From contig JAXGQD010000004.1 of assembly GCA_040766665.1 (NCBI GenBank), positions 62,001-126,000 on the forward strand: a stretch of 64,000 nt of DNA, in the 5' to 3' direction. Shown here in pieces: positions 1 to 7,833 of this stretch. Positions within the stretch are counted from its first letter, which is position 1. Each line of letters opens with the position of its first letter. The translations under genes and the position numbers were made by a program. The stretch comes from JAXGQD01 sp040766665 (GTDB lineage Bacteria; Bacillota; Clostridia; Saccharofermentanales; Fastidiosipilaceae). The notes under the pieces are model-generated. The model was not told the origin of the DNA. It saw only the letters and a list, made by a program, of their open reading frames with translations, and did no database searches.

Positions 1-2
1 GT

Positions 3-854
3 ATGTATGCAATTGCCGCGGAACGGGCGATTTTTACTGCACTCTATAATGTTAGCAAAGAAGGAAATCTCTTACTCGCCACCGAGGAGCATGCGAGGAG
101 TATTTATCTAAATGAAGCAGGAAAAGTAGTCGAAGCTGAACGAAGCAGTGAAGAGCGGAACAATGAGTCAGCCTTTTCCGCTTTGTTGAAAGATAGCCTG
201 CTCACACGCATCGGCAGCTATTTTTTCGAAGAACGTTTAAATATCTGGTTTAATGAAACAAAGTACGAAAAACTGGCCGTGCCGCTTCTACGTAAGGCAA
301 AATTTTTTATGCAACGCCCGCAAAAGAGCCAATTAGGCAGGCTGCATCTATATTATGAAATTCCCGGTATATGGCAGAATCTGGAGCGCCGGCAAAGCGT
401 CCTGCTCAATAACTGGAGTGGTTTTAGAGCTGCAACAAGCGAAAAAGATGAGTTGGAGGAGGAGAGCTTACCGGATGATATCTGGTCATGGGACAACTTC
501 AGCAGGGGCCAAGCTTTTGCCGCGAAATATGGTGCTAATCTGAGTCGTTTTCATCCCGTGGTGGCCAAAGCAGAAGCGGGGCAAGTCACTATGATCAAAA
601 GTATTAATCTAACGGCAAACACGTATTTGTACGAGACGGCTCTGGTTAGTGAAGTAAAACAATGGCTTGATAATTTAACAGCTTTTGAAGGGACTGCGGA
701 GACCGGCGAGGTCATCAATAAGAAACTCTTGGTAATCGTTCCTGAGGATAGCCCACTCGCAGCGTTGGAGATACTGGCAAAACAAGCGCCGAACGCTGCA
801 CAATCAGGCATAGAACTACAGATTGTCAGTGACCAATATGCACTTGCTAGATGA
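3..854 (+). CDS. unidentified protein, possibly truncated by the window edge
   Basis: I do not recognise this 283-residue protein. The reading frame is already open at the left edge, so the first ATG shown may be internal and the real start may lie upstream. The sequence is soluble-looking, with no clear signal peptide or membrane segment. It is rich in charged residues in the middle (around residues 140-160) and ends with an alternating hydrophobic segment (LLVIVPEDSP, then an Ala/Leu helix) that looks like the end of an alpha/beta domain. It stops 130 bases before the yerC-like gene, which has its own promoter, so it belongs to the upstream unit. No function is proposed. Confidence 0.5.
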   Translation: MYAIAAERAIFTALYNVSKEGNLLLATEEHARSIYLNEAGKVVEAERSSEERNNESAFSALLKDSLLTRIGSYFFEERLNIWFNETKYEKLAVPLLRKAKFFMQRPQKSQLGRLHLYYEIPGIWQNLERRQSVLLNNWSGFRAATSEKDELEEESLPDDIWSWDNFSRGQAFAAKYGANLSRFHPVVAKAEAGQVTMIKSINLTANTYLYETALVSEVKQWLDNLTAFEGTAETGEVINKKLLVIVPEDSPLAALEILAKQAPNAAQSGIELQIVSDQYALAR

Positions 855-908
855 AAAGTCTGATTCTATGAGCTAGTGTTCTGAAAAGCCTCCAGTCGTG
901 CTGTTTTG

Positions 909-937
909 TTGTTAAATCAGCCTGTTTGGGTTAATAT
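909..937 (+). promoter_or_regulatory. sigma-A-type promoter for yerC-secA
   Basis: A TTGTTA -35 element and a TAATAT -10 element are separated by exactly 17 bases, in the gap between the first gene and the yerC-like gene. The predicted transcript would start about 40 bases before the yerC ATG. Confidence 0.5.
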
Positions 938-985
938 GACAAAGGTAATTTGCTGCTCAAGCCATTGTGTTAACGGAGGCCGCTC

Positions 986-1285
986 ATGCAATCAGATCGC
1001 TGGGACAAGGACGTCACGGAACTTTATCGCGCGATATGTGCGTTGGAGTCGACAGAAGAGTGTCGCTCATTTTTCACGGATCTTTGCACGGTGGCAGAAC
1101 TGCAATCGTTAGCTCAACGTTTCGCTGTGGCTAAGTTGTTGAAAGAAAAGCTGACCTACGCGGATATCGGGAAACAGACCGGTGCGTCGGCAGCGACCAT
1201 CAGCCGCGTCAATCGCGCGCTATTGTATGGGGAGCACGGTTACACGACTATACTTAAACGCTTGGAAGAGCAGGAAGAGTCATAA
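986..1285 (+). CDS. YerC/YecD family TrpR-related DNA-binding protein
   Basis: This 99-residue protein matches the YerC/YecD family, small relatives of the Trp repressor. The middle carries a helix-turn-helix of the family's typical form: an LAQRF segment, then LTYADIGKQTGASAATISRVNR near residues 56-76. A GGAGG ribosome binding site lies 7 bases before the ATG. It is probably a dimeric DNA-binding regulator, but the ligand and targets are unknown. In many Firmicutes yerC sits beside pcrB-pcrA; here it sits 7 bases upstream of secA and is probably co-transcribed with it. Confidence 0.85.
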   Translation: MQSDRWDKDVTELYRAICALESTEECRSFFTDLCTVAELQSLAQRFAVAKLLKEKLTYADIGKQTGASAATISRVNRALLYGEHGYTTILKRLEEQEES

Positions 1286-1292
1286 GAAACAA

Positions 1293-2555
1293 ATGGGAAT
1301 AATCAATAAAATTTTCGGAACGCACAGTGAGCGTGAAATAAAAAAAATCATGCCTTTGGTCGAGAAGACCTTAAGCTATGAGACGGCCTACGGAATGCTG
1401 GAGGAACACGCACTCAAAGCGAAGACCGCTGAATTTAAAGAACGATATCAAAACGGAGAAAGCCTGGATGACTTATTGCCCGAGGCATTTGCTGTCTGTC
1501 GTGAAGCCGCCTGGCGTGTCTTAGGCATGAAACATTATCAAGTGCAAATCATCGGCGGTATCGTCCTGCATCAAGGCAGAATCGCTGAAATGCGCACTGG
1601 TGAAGGTAAGACACTGGCTGCGACATTGCCGGTTTATTTGAACGCCCTGACTGGTGAAGGCGTGCATGTGGTTACGGTCAACGACTACCTCGCCAAGCGT
1701 GACTCGGAGTGGATGGGTAAAATATACCGTTATCTAGGCTTATCGGTAGGCTTGATTGTCCACGGTATCAGCAAAGCGGAACGCCGCAGTTCCTATATCG
1801 CAGATGTTACATACGGGACCAATAATGAATTCGGTTTCGACTATTTACGTGACAACATGGTGACCTATAAAGAAGAAATGGTGCAGCGTGGCCATGTTTT
1901 TGCCATTGTGGACGAGGTTGACAGCATCCTGATTGACGAAGCCCGCACACCCTTGATTATTTCAGGCCAAGGCGACGAATCTACGGACATGTATCAACAG
2001 GCCGACACCTTTGTTAAGCGCCTGAAAGCTTTTGTCGTTGCGGAGCAGGACGCCAAAATGGACATCAGCGAGATTTCCGGTGATGCCGACTACGTGGTGG
2101 ACGAAAAAGCGAAAACAGCCACCTTGACACCTATCGGTATCGAAAAGGCGGAGCATTATTTTAAGGTCTCAAACTTAGGCGACGAGTCCAACTTTGAACT
2201 GCAGCATTACATCAATAATGCCTTAAAAGCTAACGGCACCATGCACTTGGACGATCAATACGTTATCAAGGACGGCGAGATCGTCATCGTCGATGACTTT
2301 ACCGGTCGATTGATGTTCGGCCGCCGCTATAGCGATGGTCTGCATCAGGCGATTGAAGCCAAAGAAGCCGTCATGGTTAAAAACGAAAGTAAAACTTTAG
2401 CCACGATAACATTCCAAAACTATTTTAGAATGTACCGCAAGCTTTCCGGTATGACGGGTACGGCTTTGACTGAGGAAGATGAGTTCCGCTCGATCTACAG
2501 TCTAGATGTCATCACCATTCCGACCAACAAACCCCTGGTGCGTAGACCTGGCTGA
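1293..2555 (+). CDS. secA: preprotein translocase ATPase SecA, N-terminal part (frameshifted)
   Basis: SecA is the ATPase motor that pushes unfolded preproteins through SecYEG. This part holds the first nucleotide-binding domain, with the Walker A segment MRTGEGKT and the DEVDSILIDEARTPL block, plus the preprotein cross-linking domain. The start is the ATG at 1293, 7 bases after yerC. The frame ends early: after IPTNKPLVR the expected DLADAVYKTE continues in another frame, so one base is extra or two are missing near position 2544. Joined with the next part, the protein would be about 950 residues, normal for SecA. SecA is essential, so a sequencing or assembly error is likelier than loss of function. 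Confidence 0.9.
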   Translation: MGIINKIFGTHSEREIKKIMPLVEKTLSYETAYGMLEEHALKAKTAEFKERYQNGESLDDLLPEAFAVCREAAWRVLGMKHYQVQIIGGIVLHQGRIAEMRTGEGKTLAATLPVYLNALTGEGVHVVTVNDYLAKRDSEWMGKIYRYLGLSVGLIVHGISKAERRSSYIADVTYGTNNEFGFDYLRDNMVTYKEEMVQRGHVFAIVDEVDSILIDEARTPLIISGQGDESTDMYQQADTFVKRLKAFVVAEQDAKMDISEISGDADYVVDEKAKTATLTPIGIEKAEHYFKVSNLGDESNFELQHYINNALKANGTMHLDDQYVIKDGEIVIVDDFTGRLMFGRRYSDGLHQAIEAKEAVMVKNESKTLATITFQNYFRMYRKLSGMTGTALTEEDEFRSIYSLDVITIPTNKPLVRRPG

Positions 2556-4152
2556 CGCCGTCTATAAGACTGAAAACGGCAAGTATAACTCGCTGATGAA
2601 AGAGGTGCTCAGCGCCCATGAAAACGGCCAGCCCCTCCTTATCGGTACAGTCTCTGTTGAGAAGTCCGAGATTCTCTCAAAACTCTTCAAACGTTACAAC
2701 ATTCATCATAATGTGTTAAATGCCAAGTTGCATGAGCGAGAAGCTGAGATTGTAGCTCAGGCGGGGCGTTACGGAGCAGTGACCATCGCTACCAATATGG
2801 CCGGTCGTGGTACGGACATTCTTCTGGGCGGTAATCCGGAGTATATGGCCAAGCAGGAACTGAAGAAAATGGGTTATTCCGAAGAGTTAATCGAGGAGTC
2901 AACAGCCCATAACGAGACGGATGATCCGGCCATTCTGGACGTCAGACAAAAGTTTAAAGAACTGGAATCAGCTTTGTCTAAAGAAACCCAAGCTGAAAAG
3001 GAAAAGGTTGTCGCGGCAGGCGGCTTATATATTATCGGTACGGAACGACATGAATCGAGACGTATCGACAATCAGTTACGTGGTCGTGCCGGTCGTCAGG
3101 GAGACCCGGGTAAAAGTAAGTTTTACTTGTCTCTGGAAGATGATTTGTTGAGACTTTTCGGCGGAGAACGTATGGCTTCGCTTTTCGATCGTTTCGGCGT
3201 CGAAGAAGATATGCAGATTGAAGCCGGTATGTTGACCAATTCTATCGAAAGCTCTCAGAAACGCGTGGAAGGTCGGAACTTCGGTATTCGTAAGCACGTG
3301 CTTGAGTATGATGATGTCATGAACCAACAGCGTGAAGTCATTTATTCTGAGCGCAAACAAGTGCTGGACGGCCAAGATTTGCAGGAAACCTACTTGCGTA
3401 TGATCAGCGAAACCGCAGAACGCTTGGTTTTGGAAAACTGTCCGCTTGATACCAGCTATGAACATTGGGACAAAAAGACCATTGTCAGACCTTTGCTGGA
3501 TGTCTTTGGCGCTTTACCTGTTCTGGTAGATTTCATGCAGGAAAAGCTGGATCCCGAAATGACGGCCGAGGCATTTGCCAATGAGCTGACCGAACAGGCG
3601 CAGGCGCGCTATAAAGCACGTGAGCAGGAGCTGGGTTCAACAGAATTTATGCGTGAAGCGGAACGCGTAGTGCTTTTACAAAGTGTTGATTCGCGTTGGA
3701 TGGATCATATCGATGCGATGGATGATTTACGTAACTCTATTGGGATGCGTGGTTACGCGCAGCATGATCCCGTCATCGAGTATAAACGCGAAGGCTTCGA
3801 AATGTTCGAAGAGATGAATCGCTCGATTTCTGAAAATGCCGTCAAAATTATGATGCGGGCTCATTTCGAGACCAATCAACCGATGGAGCGAAAAGCACAG
3901 GCGAAAAACCTGCAGGAAAAACGCACTGCTGAGGCATCAGCCATGCAAGAAGCCGGTGCATCCAGCGCTCCGATGACAAAGCAAGCCGGTAGTAGAGCCA
4001 CAGCCAAAGGCGGGGCTGCCGCAACGGCGAAAGAAGAAATTCAGCCCGTCAAACGCAGTGCCCAAAAAGTAGGCCGCAACGATCCCTGCCCCTGTGGCAG
4101 TGGAAAAAAATACAAGAACTGCCACGGACGTGCAGGCAGTGAGGAACTATAA
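2545..4152 (+). CDS. secA: preprotein translocase ATPase SecA, C-terminal part
   Basis: This is the continuation of secA in the shifted frame. It contains the second nucleotide-binding domain (TNMAGRGTDILLGGNPE, then ERHESRRIDNQLRGRAGRQGD), the helical scaffold and wing regions (MDDLRNSIGMRGYAQHDP), a low-complexity Ala/Lys linker, and a C-terminal SEC-C zinc motif (CPCGSGKKYKNCHG) that in other bacteria contacts SecB or the ribosome. The stop overlaps the start of the amidohydrolase gene by one base (TAATG), which suggests coupled translation. There is no ATG suited to starting this half on its own. Confidence 0.9.
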   Translation, partial: DLADAVYKTENGKYNSLMKEVLSAHENGQPLLIGTVSVEKSEILSKLFKRYNIHHNVLNAKLHEREAEIVAQAGRYGAVTIATNMAGRGTDILLGGNPEYMAKQELKKMGYSEELIEESTAHNETDDPAILDVRQKFKELESALSKETQAEKEKVVAAGGLYIIGTERHESRRIDNQLRGRAGRQGDPGKSKFYLSLEDDLLRLFGGERMASLFDRFGVEEDMQIEAGMLTNSIESSQKRVEGRNFGIRKHVLEYDDVMNQQREVIYSERKQVLDGQDLQETYLRMISETAERLVLENCPLDTSYEHWDKKTIVRPLLDVFGALPVLVDFMQEKLDPEMTAEAFANELTEQAQARYKAREQELGSTEFMREAERVVLLQSVDSRWMDHIDAMDDLRNSIGMRGYAQHDPVIEYKREGFEMFEEMNRSISENAVKIMMRAHFETNQPMERKAQAKNLQEKRTAEASAMQEAGASSAPMTKQAGSRATAKGGAAATAKEEIQPVKRSAQKVGRNDPCPCGSGKKYKNCHGRAGSEEL

Positions 4153-4976
4153 TGCCACAAAACGAAGCGCTGTTATTTGAAGATCTGCGCGTTTTAAGCG
4201 CTGACGAGAGCGCCACCAAAGTGGAGCTGATTAATCACGCCTATGTGCTGGTCTATGGTGAGCGTTTTGCCTATGTCGGCACTTCTGAAGAAGAAGCCTT
4301 AAAAAAATTTGCAGCATTAGAACAAGCTGCAGATGGCAAGCAACTCAATTTGCGACGTTATCAGGGTAAGGATCGTTTACTTTTACCGGGTTTTGCCAAT
4401 GCGCATGCCCATTTGGCAATGACACTGCTGCGCAATGCGGCTGATGATAAAAACTTACAGGATTGGCTGTTTAAGGATATTTTTCCTAAGGAAGCGCGCC
4501 TGCGTGAAGCAGACATCGCTATCGGCAGCGAATTGGGCATCTATGAACTCTTAAGCAGCGGCACTACCGCTTCTGCGGATATGTATTTTTTTCCGCACAT
4601 TACTGCTGAACTGGCTCTGGAAAAAGGCTTTCGTTTGAACTTTTGTATCGGTGCTATTGATTTGGACGAGCAGTCCTACAGTATACGACCGCTGACAGAA
4701 CTGGAAGCTTTGGTCAAGCGCTATAACGGTGCCGGACAGGACTTGACGAAAACGAGCCTCTTAGTGCACTCACCTTATTTGTATCCGGAAGCTGCCTATC
4801 GGCAATTGTCGGACTATGCGGATCATTTGGGTATCCCTGTGCAGTTGCATTTAGCAGAAACCAAGCAGGAAGTAGCGGATTGTCTGAAAAGTTACGGTCA
4901 GCGTCCGGCCCATTTCCTGGCTACGTGGTTTTTTCAAGCAGCATACCCTGGCAGCCCATGCTATCTATTTGGATGA
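4152..4976 (+). CDS. mtaD: amidohydrolase, MTA/SAH deaminase-like, N-terminal part (frameshifted)
   Basis: This belongs to the amidohydrolase superfamily and is closest to 5-methylthioadenosine/S-adenosylhomocysteine deaminases. Visible features are the metal-binding HAHLAMTLLR motif after PGFAN (near residues 80-95), the LQDWLFKDIFPKEARL segment typical of MtaD, and the later HLAETKQE metal/substrate motif. The enzyme would deaminate MTA, SAH or related adenosine derivatives in purine and methyl-cycle salvage. The frame breaks just after a run of six T at 4929-4934: the sequence LAAHAIYLDESEQALLKES, expected next, is found in a different frame from about 4950. The start overlaps the secA stop. 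Confidence 0.75.
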   Translation: MPQNEALLFEDLRVLSADESATKVELINHAYVLVYGERFAYVGTSEEEALKKFAALEQAADGKQLNLRRYQGKDRLLLPGFANAHAHLAMTLLRNAADDKNLQDWLFKDIFPKEARLREADIAIGSELGIYELLSSGTTASADMYFFPHITAELALEKGFRLNFCIGAIDLDEQSYSIRPLTELEALVKRYNGAGQDLTKTSLLVHSPYLYPEAAYRQLSDYADHLGIPVQLHLAETKQEVADCLKSYGQRPAHFLATWFFQAAYPGSPCYLFG

Positions 4977-5033
4977 AAGTGAACAAGCCTTACTGAAGGA
5001 AAGTCCTGCTGGTTAGTCCGCCCGGCCAGTAAT

Positions 5034-5506
5034 ATGAAACTTGCCAGTGGCATCATGCCGGTTCAGCGTTATTTAGATAGCGGTTTGAAACTGGCTTTGG
5101 GTACAGACGGGCCTTCCAGCAATAACAAGCTGGATTTCTACAGTGACCTGCGCCTGGCTGCCTTATTGGGTAAATTACCTGATTTGAATCCCATAGCAGT
5201 CAGTGCATCAACCGCTTTCTTGCTAGCTACTGTGCATGGCTATGCCGCTTTAGGTTACAGTGACGGCGGCAAGATAGCTGAGGGCTATTATGCCGATTTC
5301 AAGTCTTGAATATGGCCCAATCACCGGCTTTCTGGCCTGAACATGAGTTGCTTTCAGCGCTCGTTTACAGCGCGGATCGGGCAGCCGTGGAATCCGTCTC
5401 CGTTGCAGGCCGTTTGCTCATTGACCGAGGAGAGAGCCCTGGGTTTGATATTGAGAAATTACGCGCCGAGGCCCAAACCTCAGCTGCTTATCTTTGCCAA
5501 AAATAA
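5034..5506 (+). pseudogene. mtaD: amidohydrolase, MTA/SAH deaminase-like, C-terminal remains
   Basis: This is the rest of the upstream amidohydrolase. It holds SNMKLASG, then the GTDGPSSNNKLD motif with the metal-binding Asp, and, after another frame change near 5300, the C-terminal beta-sandwich strand region (LLSALVYSADRAAVESVSVAGRLL in pieces). Near 5300 the frame is restored by adding one A to a two-A run. At least three indels are needed to rebuild one protein of about 450 residues. They could be sequencing errors like those in neighbouring essential genes. Because the enzyme is dispensable and indels are dense between 4930 and 5030, true decay cannot be excluded. Confidence 0.65.
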
Positions 5507-5538
5507 TATAGCAGTTAGTTAAGGCTAAACTTTCTTAA

Positions 5539-5553
5539 TAGGAATCATTCCTA
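5539..5553. promoter_or_regulatory. Fur/PerR-type 7-1-7 inverted repeat upstream of rubrerythrin
   Basis: This is a perfect palindrome, TAGGAAT-C-ATTCCTA. Its 7-1-7 arrangement and AATnATT core match the box recognised by the Fur/PerR/Zur family. It abuts the -35 element of the rubrerythrin promoter, so a bound repressor would block polymerase. PerR control of rubrerythrin is known in clostridia; assigning it here is an inference. Confidence 0.5.
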
Positions 5554-5554
5554 C

Positions 5555-5583
5555 TTGAAGCCCCAAAATGCCAATGCTAGAAT
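5555..5583 (+). promoter_or_regulatory. promoter of rubrerythrin
   Basis: TTGAAG and TAGAAT are separated by exactly 17 bases, about 90 bases before the rubrerythrin start, directly after the 7-1-7 palindrome. Confidence 0.6.
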
Positions 5584-5624
5584 AGACAAGGACAATAAAC
5601 CAAGTGTTTATTTATCATTGCATC

Positions 5625-5654
5625 ACAACATGAAAATACCAATTGACATGTTGT
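5625..5654 (+). promoter_or_regulatory. inverted repeat in the rubrerythrin leader
   Basis: ACAACATG and its exact complement CATGTTGT are separated by 14 bases. The repeat ends about 10 bases before the ribosome binding site. It could be an mRNA stem-loop affecting stability or translation, or a second protein-binding site. There is no U-run, so it is not a terminator. Confidence 0.35.
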
Positions 5655-5673
5655 AAAAAGAAAGAGGTTAATC

Positions 5674-6228
5674 ATGGCAAGAGATCTGAAAGAACTCAAG
5701 GGTACAAAAACCGAGAAAAATTTACAGGACGCCTTTGCTGGTGAATCCCAAGCAACCAACAAATACAGCTACTACGCCAGCGCAGCGAAAAAAGAAGGCT
5801 ACGTACAAATCGCAGATTTGTTCACCGAGACTTCACTCAATGAGCGTATGCATGCCAAACAGTGGTTCAAATATTTGCACGAGGGCGATGTGCCCGTCAC
5901 CACAGTCAATCTGAAAGATGCGGCTGCCGGTGAGAACTATGAGTGGACAGACATGTACGTCAAAATGGCTGCCGATGCCAGAGAAGAAGGCTTCACCCAG
6001 ATTGCTGCCAAGTTTGAAATGGTTGGTGCAATCGAAAGAAAGCATGAAGAAAGATATCTGAAGCTTCTGGAAAACATCGAGACCGGCATTGTCTTCTCCA
6101 GAGACGGTGACACCATTTGGCAGTGCAAAGAATGCGGACATTTGGTCGTCGGCAAGAACCCTCCTAAGGTTTGCCCGGTTTGCCAACACTCCGAAGCCTA
6201 TTTCTACATCAGATCTGAAAACTATTAA
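5674..6228 (+). CDS. rbr: rubrerythrin
   Basis: Rubrerythrin is a cytoplasmic non-heme iron peroxidase that removes hydrogen peroxide in anaerobes. The first 140 residues are a ferritin-like diiron domain (NLQDAFAGESQATNKY, then ERMHAKQW and IERKHEERY, which supply Glu and His ligands). The last 40 residues are a rubredoxin-like domain with CKECGH and CPVCQH holding one iron. The 184-residue length is normal. A ribosome binding site (AAAGAGG) precedes the ATG. It is a single-gene unit with its own promoter, a Fur/PerR-like box and a strong terminator. It would help the cell tolerate the oxygen needed by the dioxygenase encoded at 50 kb. Confidence 0.95.
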   Translation: MARDLKELKGTKTEKNLQDAFAGESQATNKYSYYASAAKKEGYVQIADLFTETSLNERMHAKQWFKYLHEGDVPVTTVNLKDAAAGENYEWTDMYVKMAADAREEGFTQIAAKFEMVGAIERKHEERYLKLLENIETGIVFSRDGDTIWQCKECGHLVVGKNPPKVCPVCQHSEAYFYIRSENY

Positions 6229-6265
6229 TTTTATTAATAGCGGTAGATAATCAAACGATAAGTAT

Positions 6266-6311
6266 AAGAACTGTCCGAGCGGCTAAACATTGCTGCAAGG
6301 GCAGTTCTTTT
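6266..6311 (+). terminator. intrinsic terminator of rubrerythrin
   Basis: An 11-bp stem (AAGAACTGTCC paired with GGGCAGTTCTT, one G-U pair) is followed by a short T run. Confidence 0.7.
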
Positions 6312-6354
6312 ATCTAAGATGCTTAAACTTGAGTGAACTGTGACCGCATTTTGC

Positions 6355-6360
6355 TATAAT
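6355..6360 (+). promoter_or_regulatory. -10 box (TATAAT) immediately before the acyltransferase start
   Basis: A perfect TATAAT lies only 6 bases before the ATG at 6367, with no good -35 and no Shine-Dalgarno sequence. If used, transcription would begin at or next to the ATG and give a leaderless mRNA. Confidence 0.4.
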
Positions 6361-6366
6361 GACCGC

Positions 6367-7632
6367 ATGGTAAAAACGCAGGACAAAAACAGTATCCATA
6401 AACCGCGTGCCTGGCTTTATGCACCGGCGGCATTGCTGTGCAAAGCTTTTGCAGCATTGTGGTACGGGCTCGAGGTAACACGTTCTGAGTCCTATAAAAA
6501 GCAGCAGGGACCGATGCTGTTTATCGGCAATCATGTTTCCTATATGGATCCGGTTATGATGGTGGCGGCTGTTGGTCAAAAGCCACGTCTGAATTTTGTC
6601 GCTGCTAATTTTGTGATGAGTAAGTCTTTCGTGCGTACAATATTCAGGCTGGTCGGCGTAATACCGACCACGCAGTTTGCTTCCAGTCCCAGTGCTTTGC
6701 GCAGTATCTTACGCATCGCTCAGCAGCAGGGTAGTGTGGCTTTTTATCCCGAGGGTGAACGTAGCAACAATGGAGGCCCAGGAAAGATTGATATCAATAC
6801 AGCTAAGCTCATCAAGCATTTGAAAATGCCTTTAGCTTTCTGCCGATTGAGTGGTGCTTACCTCACTTGGCCACGTTGGGCACCCAGTAAACTCTATCGC
6901 GGTAAATGTTATGCCCAATTGGACTTGCTGCTGAATGCAGAGCAGATTAATGCTCTCAGTGTGGAAGCGATTCATGAGCGCTTGCTTAAAGCTTTTGATT
7001 ATGATGACTATCGCTGGCAAAAGACGCTTAGCAAACCTCACCGCTATCGCCCAAGAACGGCTGCTGTCAGCTTGGAAAAAATCCTCCTGCTTTGCCCGCA
7101 TTGTAATACGCTTGGTCAACTGCACTCCCAAGGTCAAAATTTGCAATGTGCCGCCTGCGAAAGCACTTGGCAGCTTGAAGCAGATGGTTTTTTCAAAGCA
7201 CCCATTTCCAATGGAGCAGAACTGATCCACAATCCCGGAGAATGGTATGCGCTGCAAAAACAATGGCTGGCAGCCTTTAGAGATGCGCAGCCGCAGAACG
7301 AGCTGCGCCGTGACAAAGCACGACTCCTCAGCCAAGCCATCCATACAGCGGCTGCAGGCGTTGCCTGGGAGACGGAAGAAGAGGGTGTGCTCATATTGCA
7401 AAAAGACGGCCTCAGCTTCATCTCAAACGAGGCCACGGAAGCGAAAACTCAGTTTTTCCCTTTCGCCTTCTTGAGCGGCATGATGCTGGAGCATGGTGCT
7501 TATGTCCAATGTGTCACCAATAAAAGGATTAACCGCTTCTATTTAGAAGAGAGCTACGTGCCCGCATTAATACGCTTATATTGGGAACTATTCACAGAAC
7601 AGCCGTCGAAGTCCAGCCTTGGTAGTCGTTGA
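6367..7632 (+). CDS. PlsC-like 1-acylglycerol-3-phosphate acyltransferase with zinc-ribbon extension
   Basis: The first 220 residues are a PlsC/LPLAT acyltransferase domain: the catalytic NHVSYMD (NHx4D motif) near residue 50, a FYPEGERSNNG acceptor-binding motif near residue 135, and flanking hydrophobic segments that would sit on the membrane. It probably transfers an acyl chain to lysophosphatidic acid or a related lipid. Unusually, the next 200 residues add a zinc-ribbon-like element (LLCPHCN, then LQCAACESTWQ) and a further domain of unknown role, so the protein is much longer than the roughly 240 residues usual for PlsC. An upstream GTG at 6340 is in frame, but it lies before the TATAAT box, so the ATG at 6367 is preferred. 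Confidence 0.8.
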   Translation: MVKTQDKNSIHKPRAWLYAPAALLCKAFAALWYGLEVTRSESYKKQQGPMLFIGNHVSYMDPVMMVAAVGQKPRLNFVAANFVMSKSFVRTIFRLVGVIPTTQFASSPSALRSILRIAQQQGSVAFYPEGERSNNGGPGKIDINTAKLIKHLKMPLAFCRLSGAYLTWPRWAPSKLYRGKCYAQLDLLLNAEQINALSVEAIHERLLKAFDYDDYRWQKTLSKPHRYRPRTAAVSLEKILLLCPHCNTLGQLHSQGQNLQCAACESTWQLEADGFFKAPISNGAELIHNPGEWYALQKQWLAAFRDAQPQNELRRDKARLLSQAIHTAAAGVAWETEEEGVLILQKDGLSFISNEATEAKTQFFPFAFLSGMMLEHGAYVQCVTNKRINRFYLEESYVPALIRLYWELFTEQPSKSSLGSR

Positions 7633-7657
7633 CAAGGTTTTGAGCTCTGACTATAAT
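7629..7657 (+). promoter_or_regulatory. consensus promoter of tRNA-Lys
   Basis: This is a perfect consensus promoter: TTGACA, 17 bases, TATAAT. It overlaps the stop codon of the preceding acyltransferase gene and lies 24 bases before the tRNA. Confidence 0.85.
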
Positions 7658-7681
7658 CTACTTTGTGCTTGCGGCGGACAT

Positions 7682-7757
7682 GCGTCTTTAGCTCAGTTGG
7701 TAGAGCAACTGACTCTTAATCAGTGGGTCCACGGTTCGAGTCCGTGAAGACGCACCA
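7682..7757 (+). tRNA. tRNA-Lys (CTT)
   Basis: The full cloverleaf can be drawn: acceptor stem GCGTCTT paired with AAGACGC, D-arm GCTC/GAGC, anticodon loop CTCTTAA giving anticodon CTT, T-arm with TTCGAGT, and an encoded CCA. It is 76 nt, with a consensus promoter directly upstream. Confidence 0.97.
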
Positions 7758-7833
7758 AGCATATCGAGCAGAAGGCCTGTAAACGCGTGTTTGCAGGTTT
7801 TTGTTTATTAGGACAATTGAAGGGTAGAGAACA

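Noticed and set aside
3076..3465. Antisense open frame of 129 codons within secA
   Set aside because: It is a shadow of the conserved SecA coding sequence with no start signal of its own.
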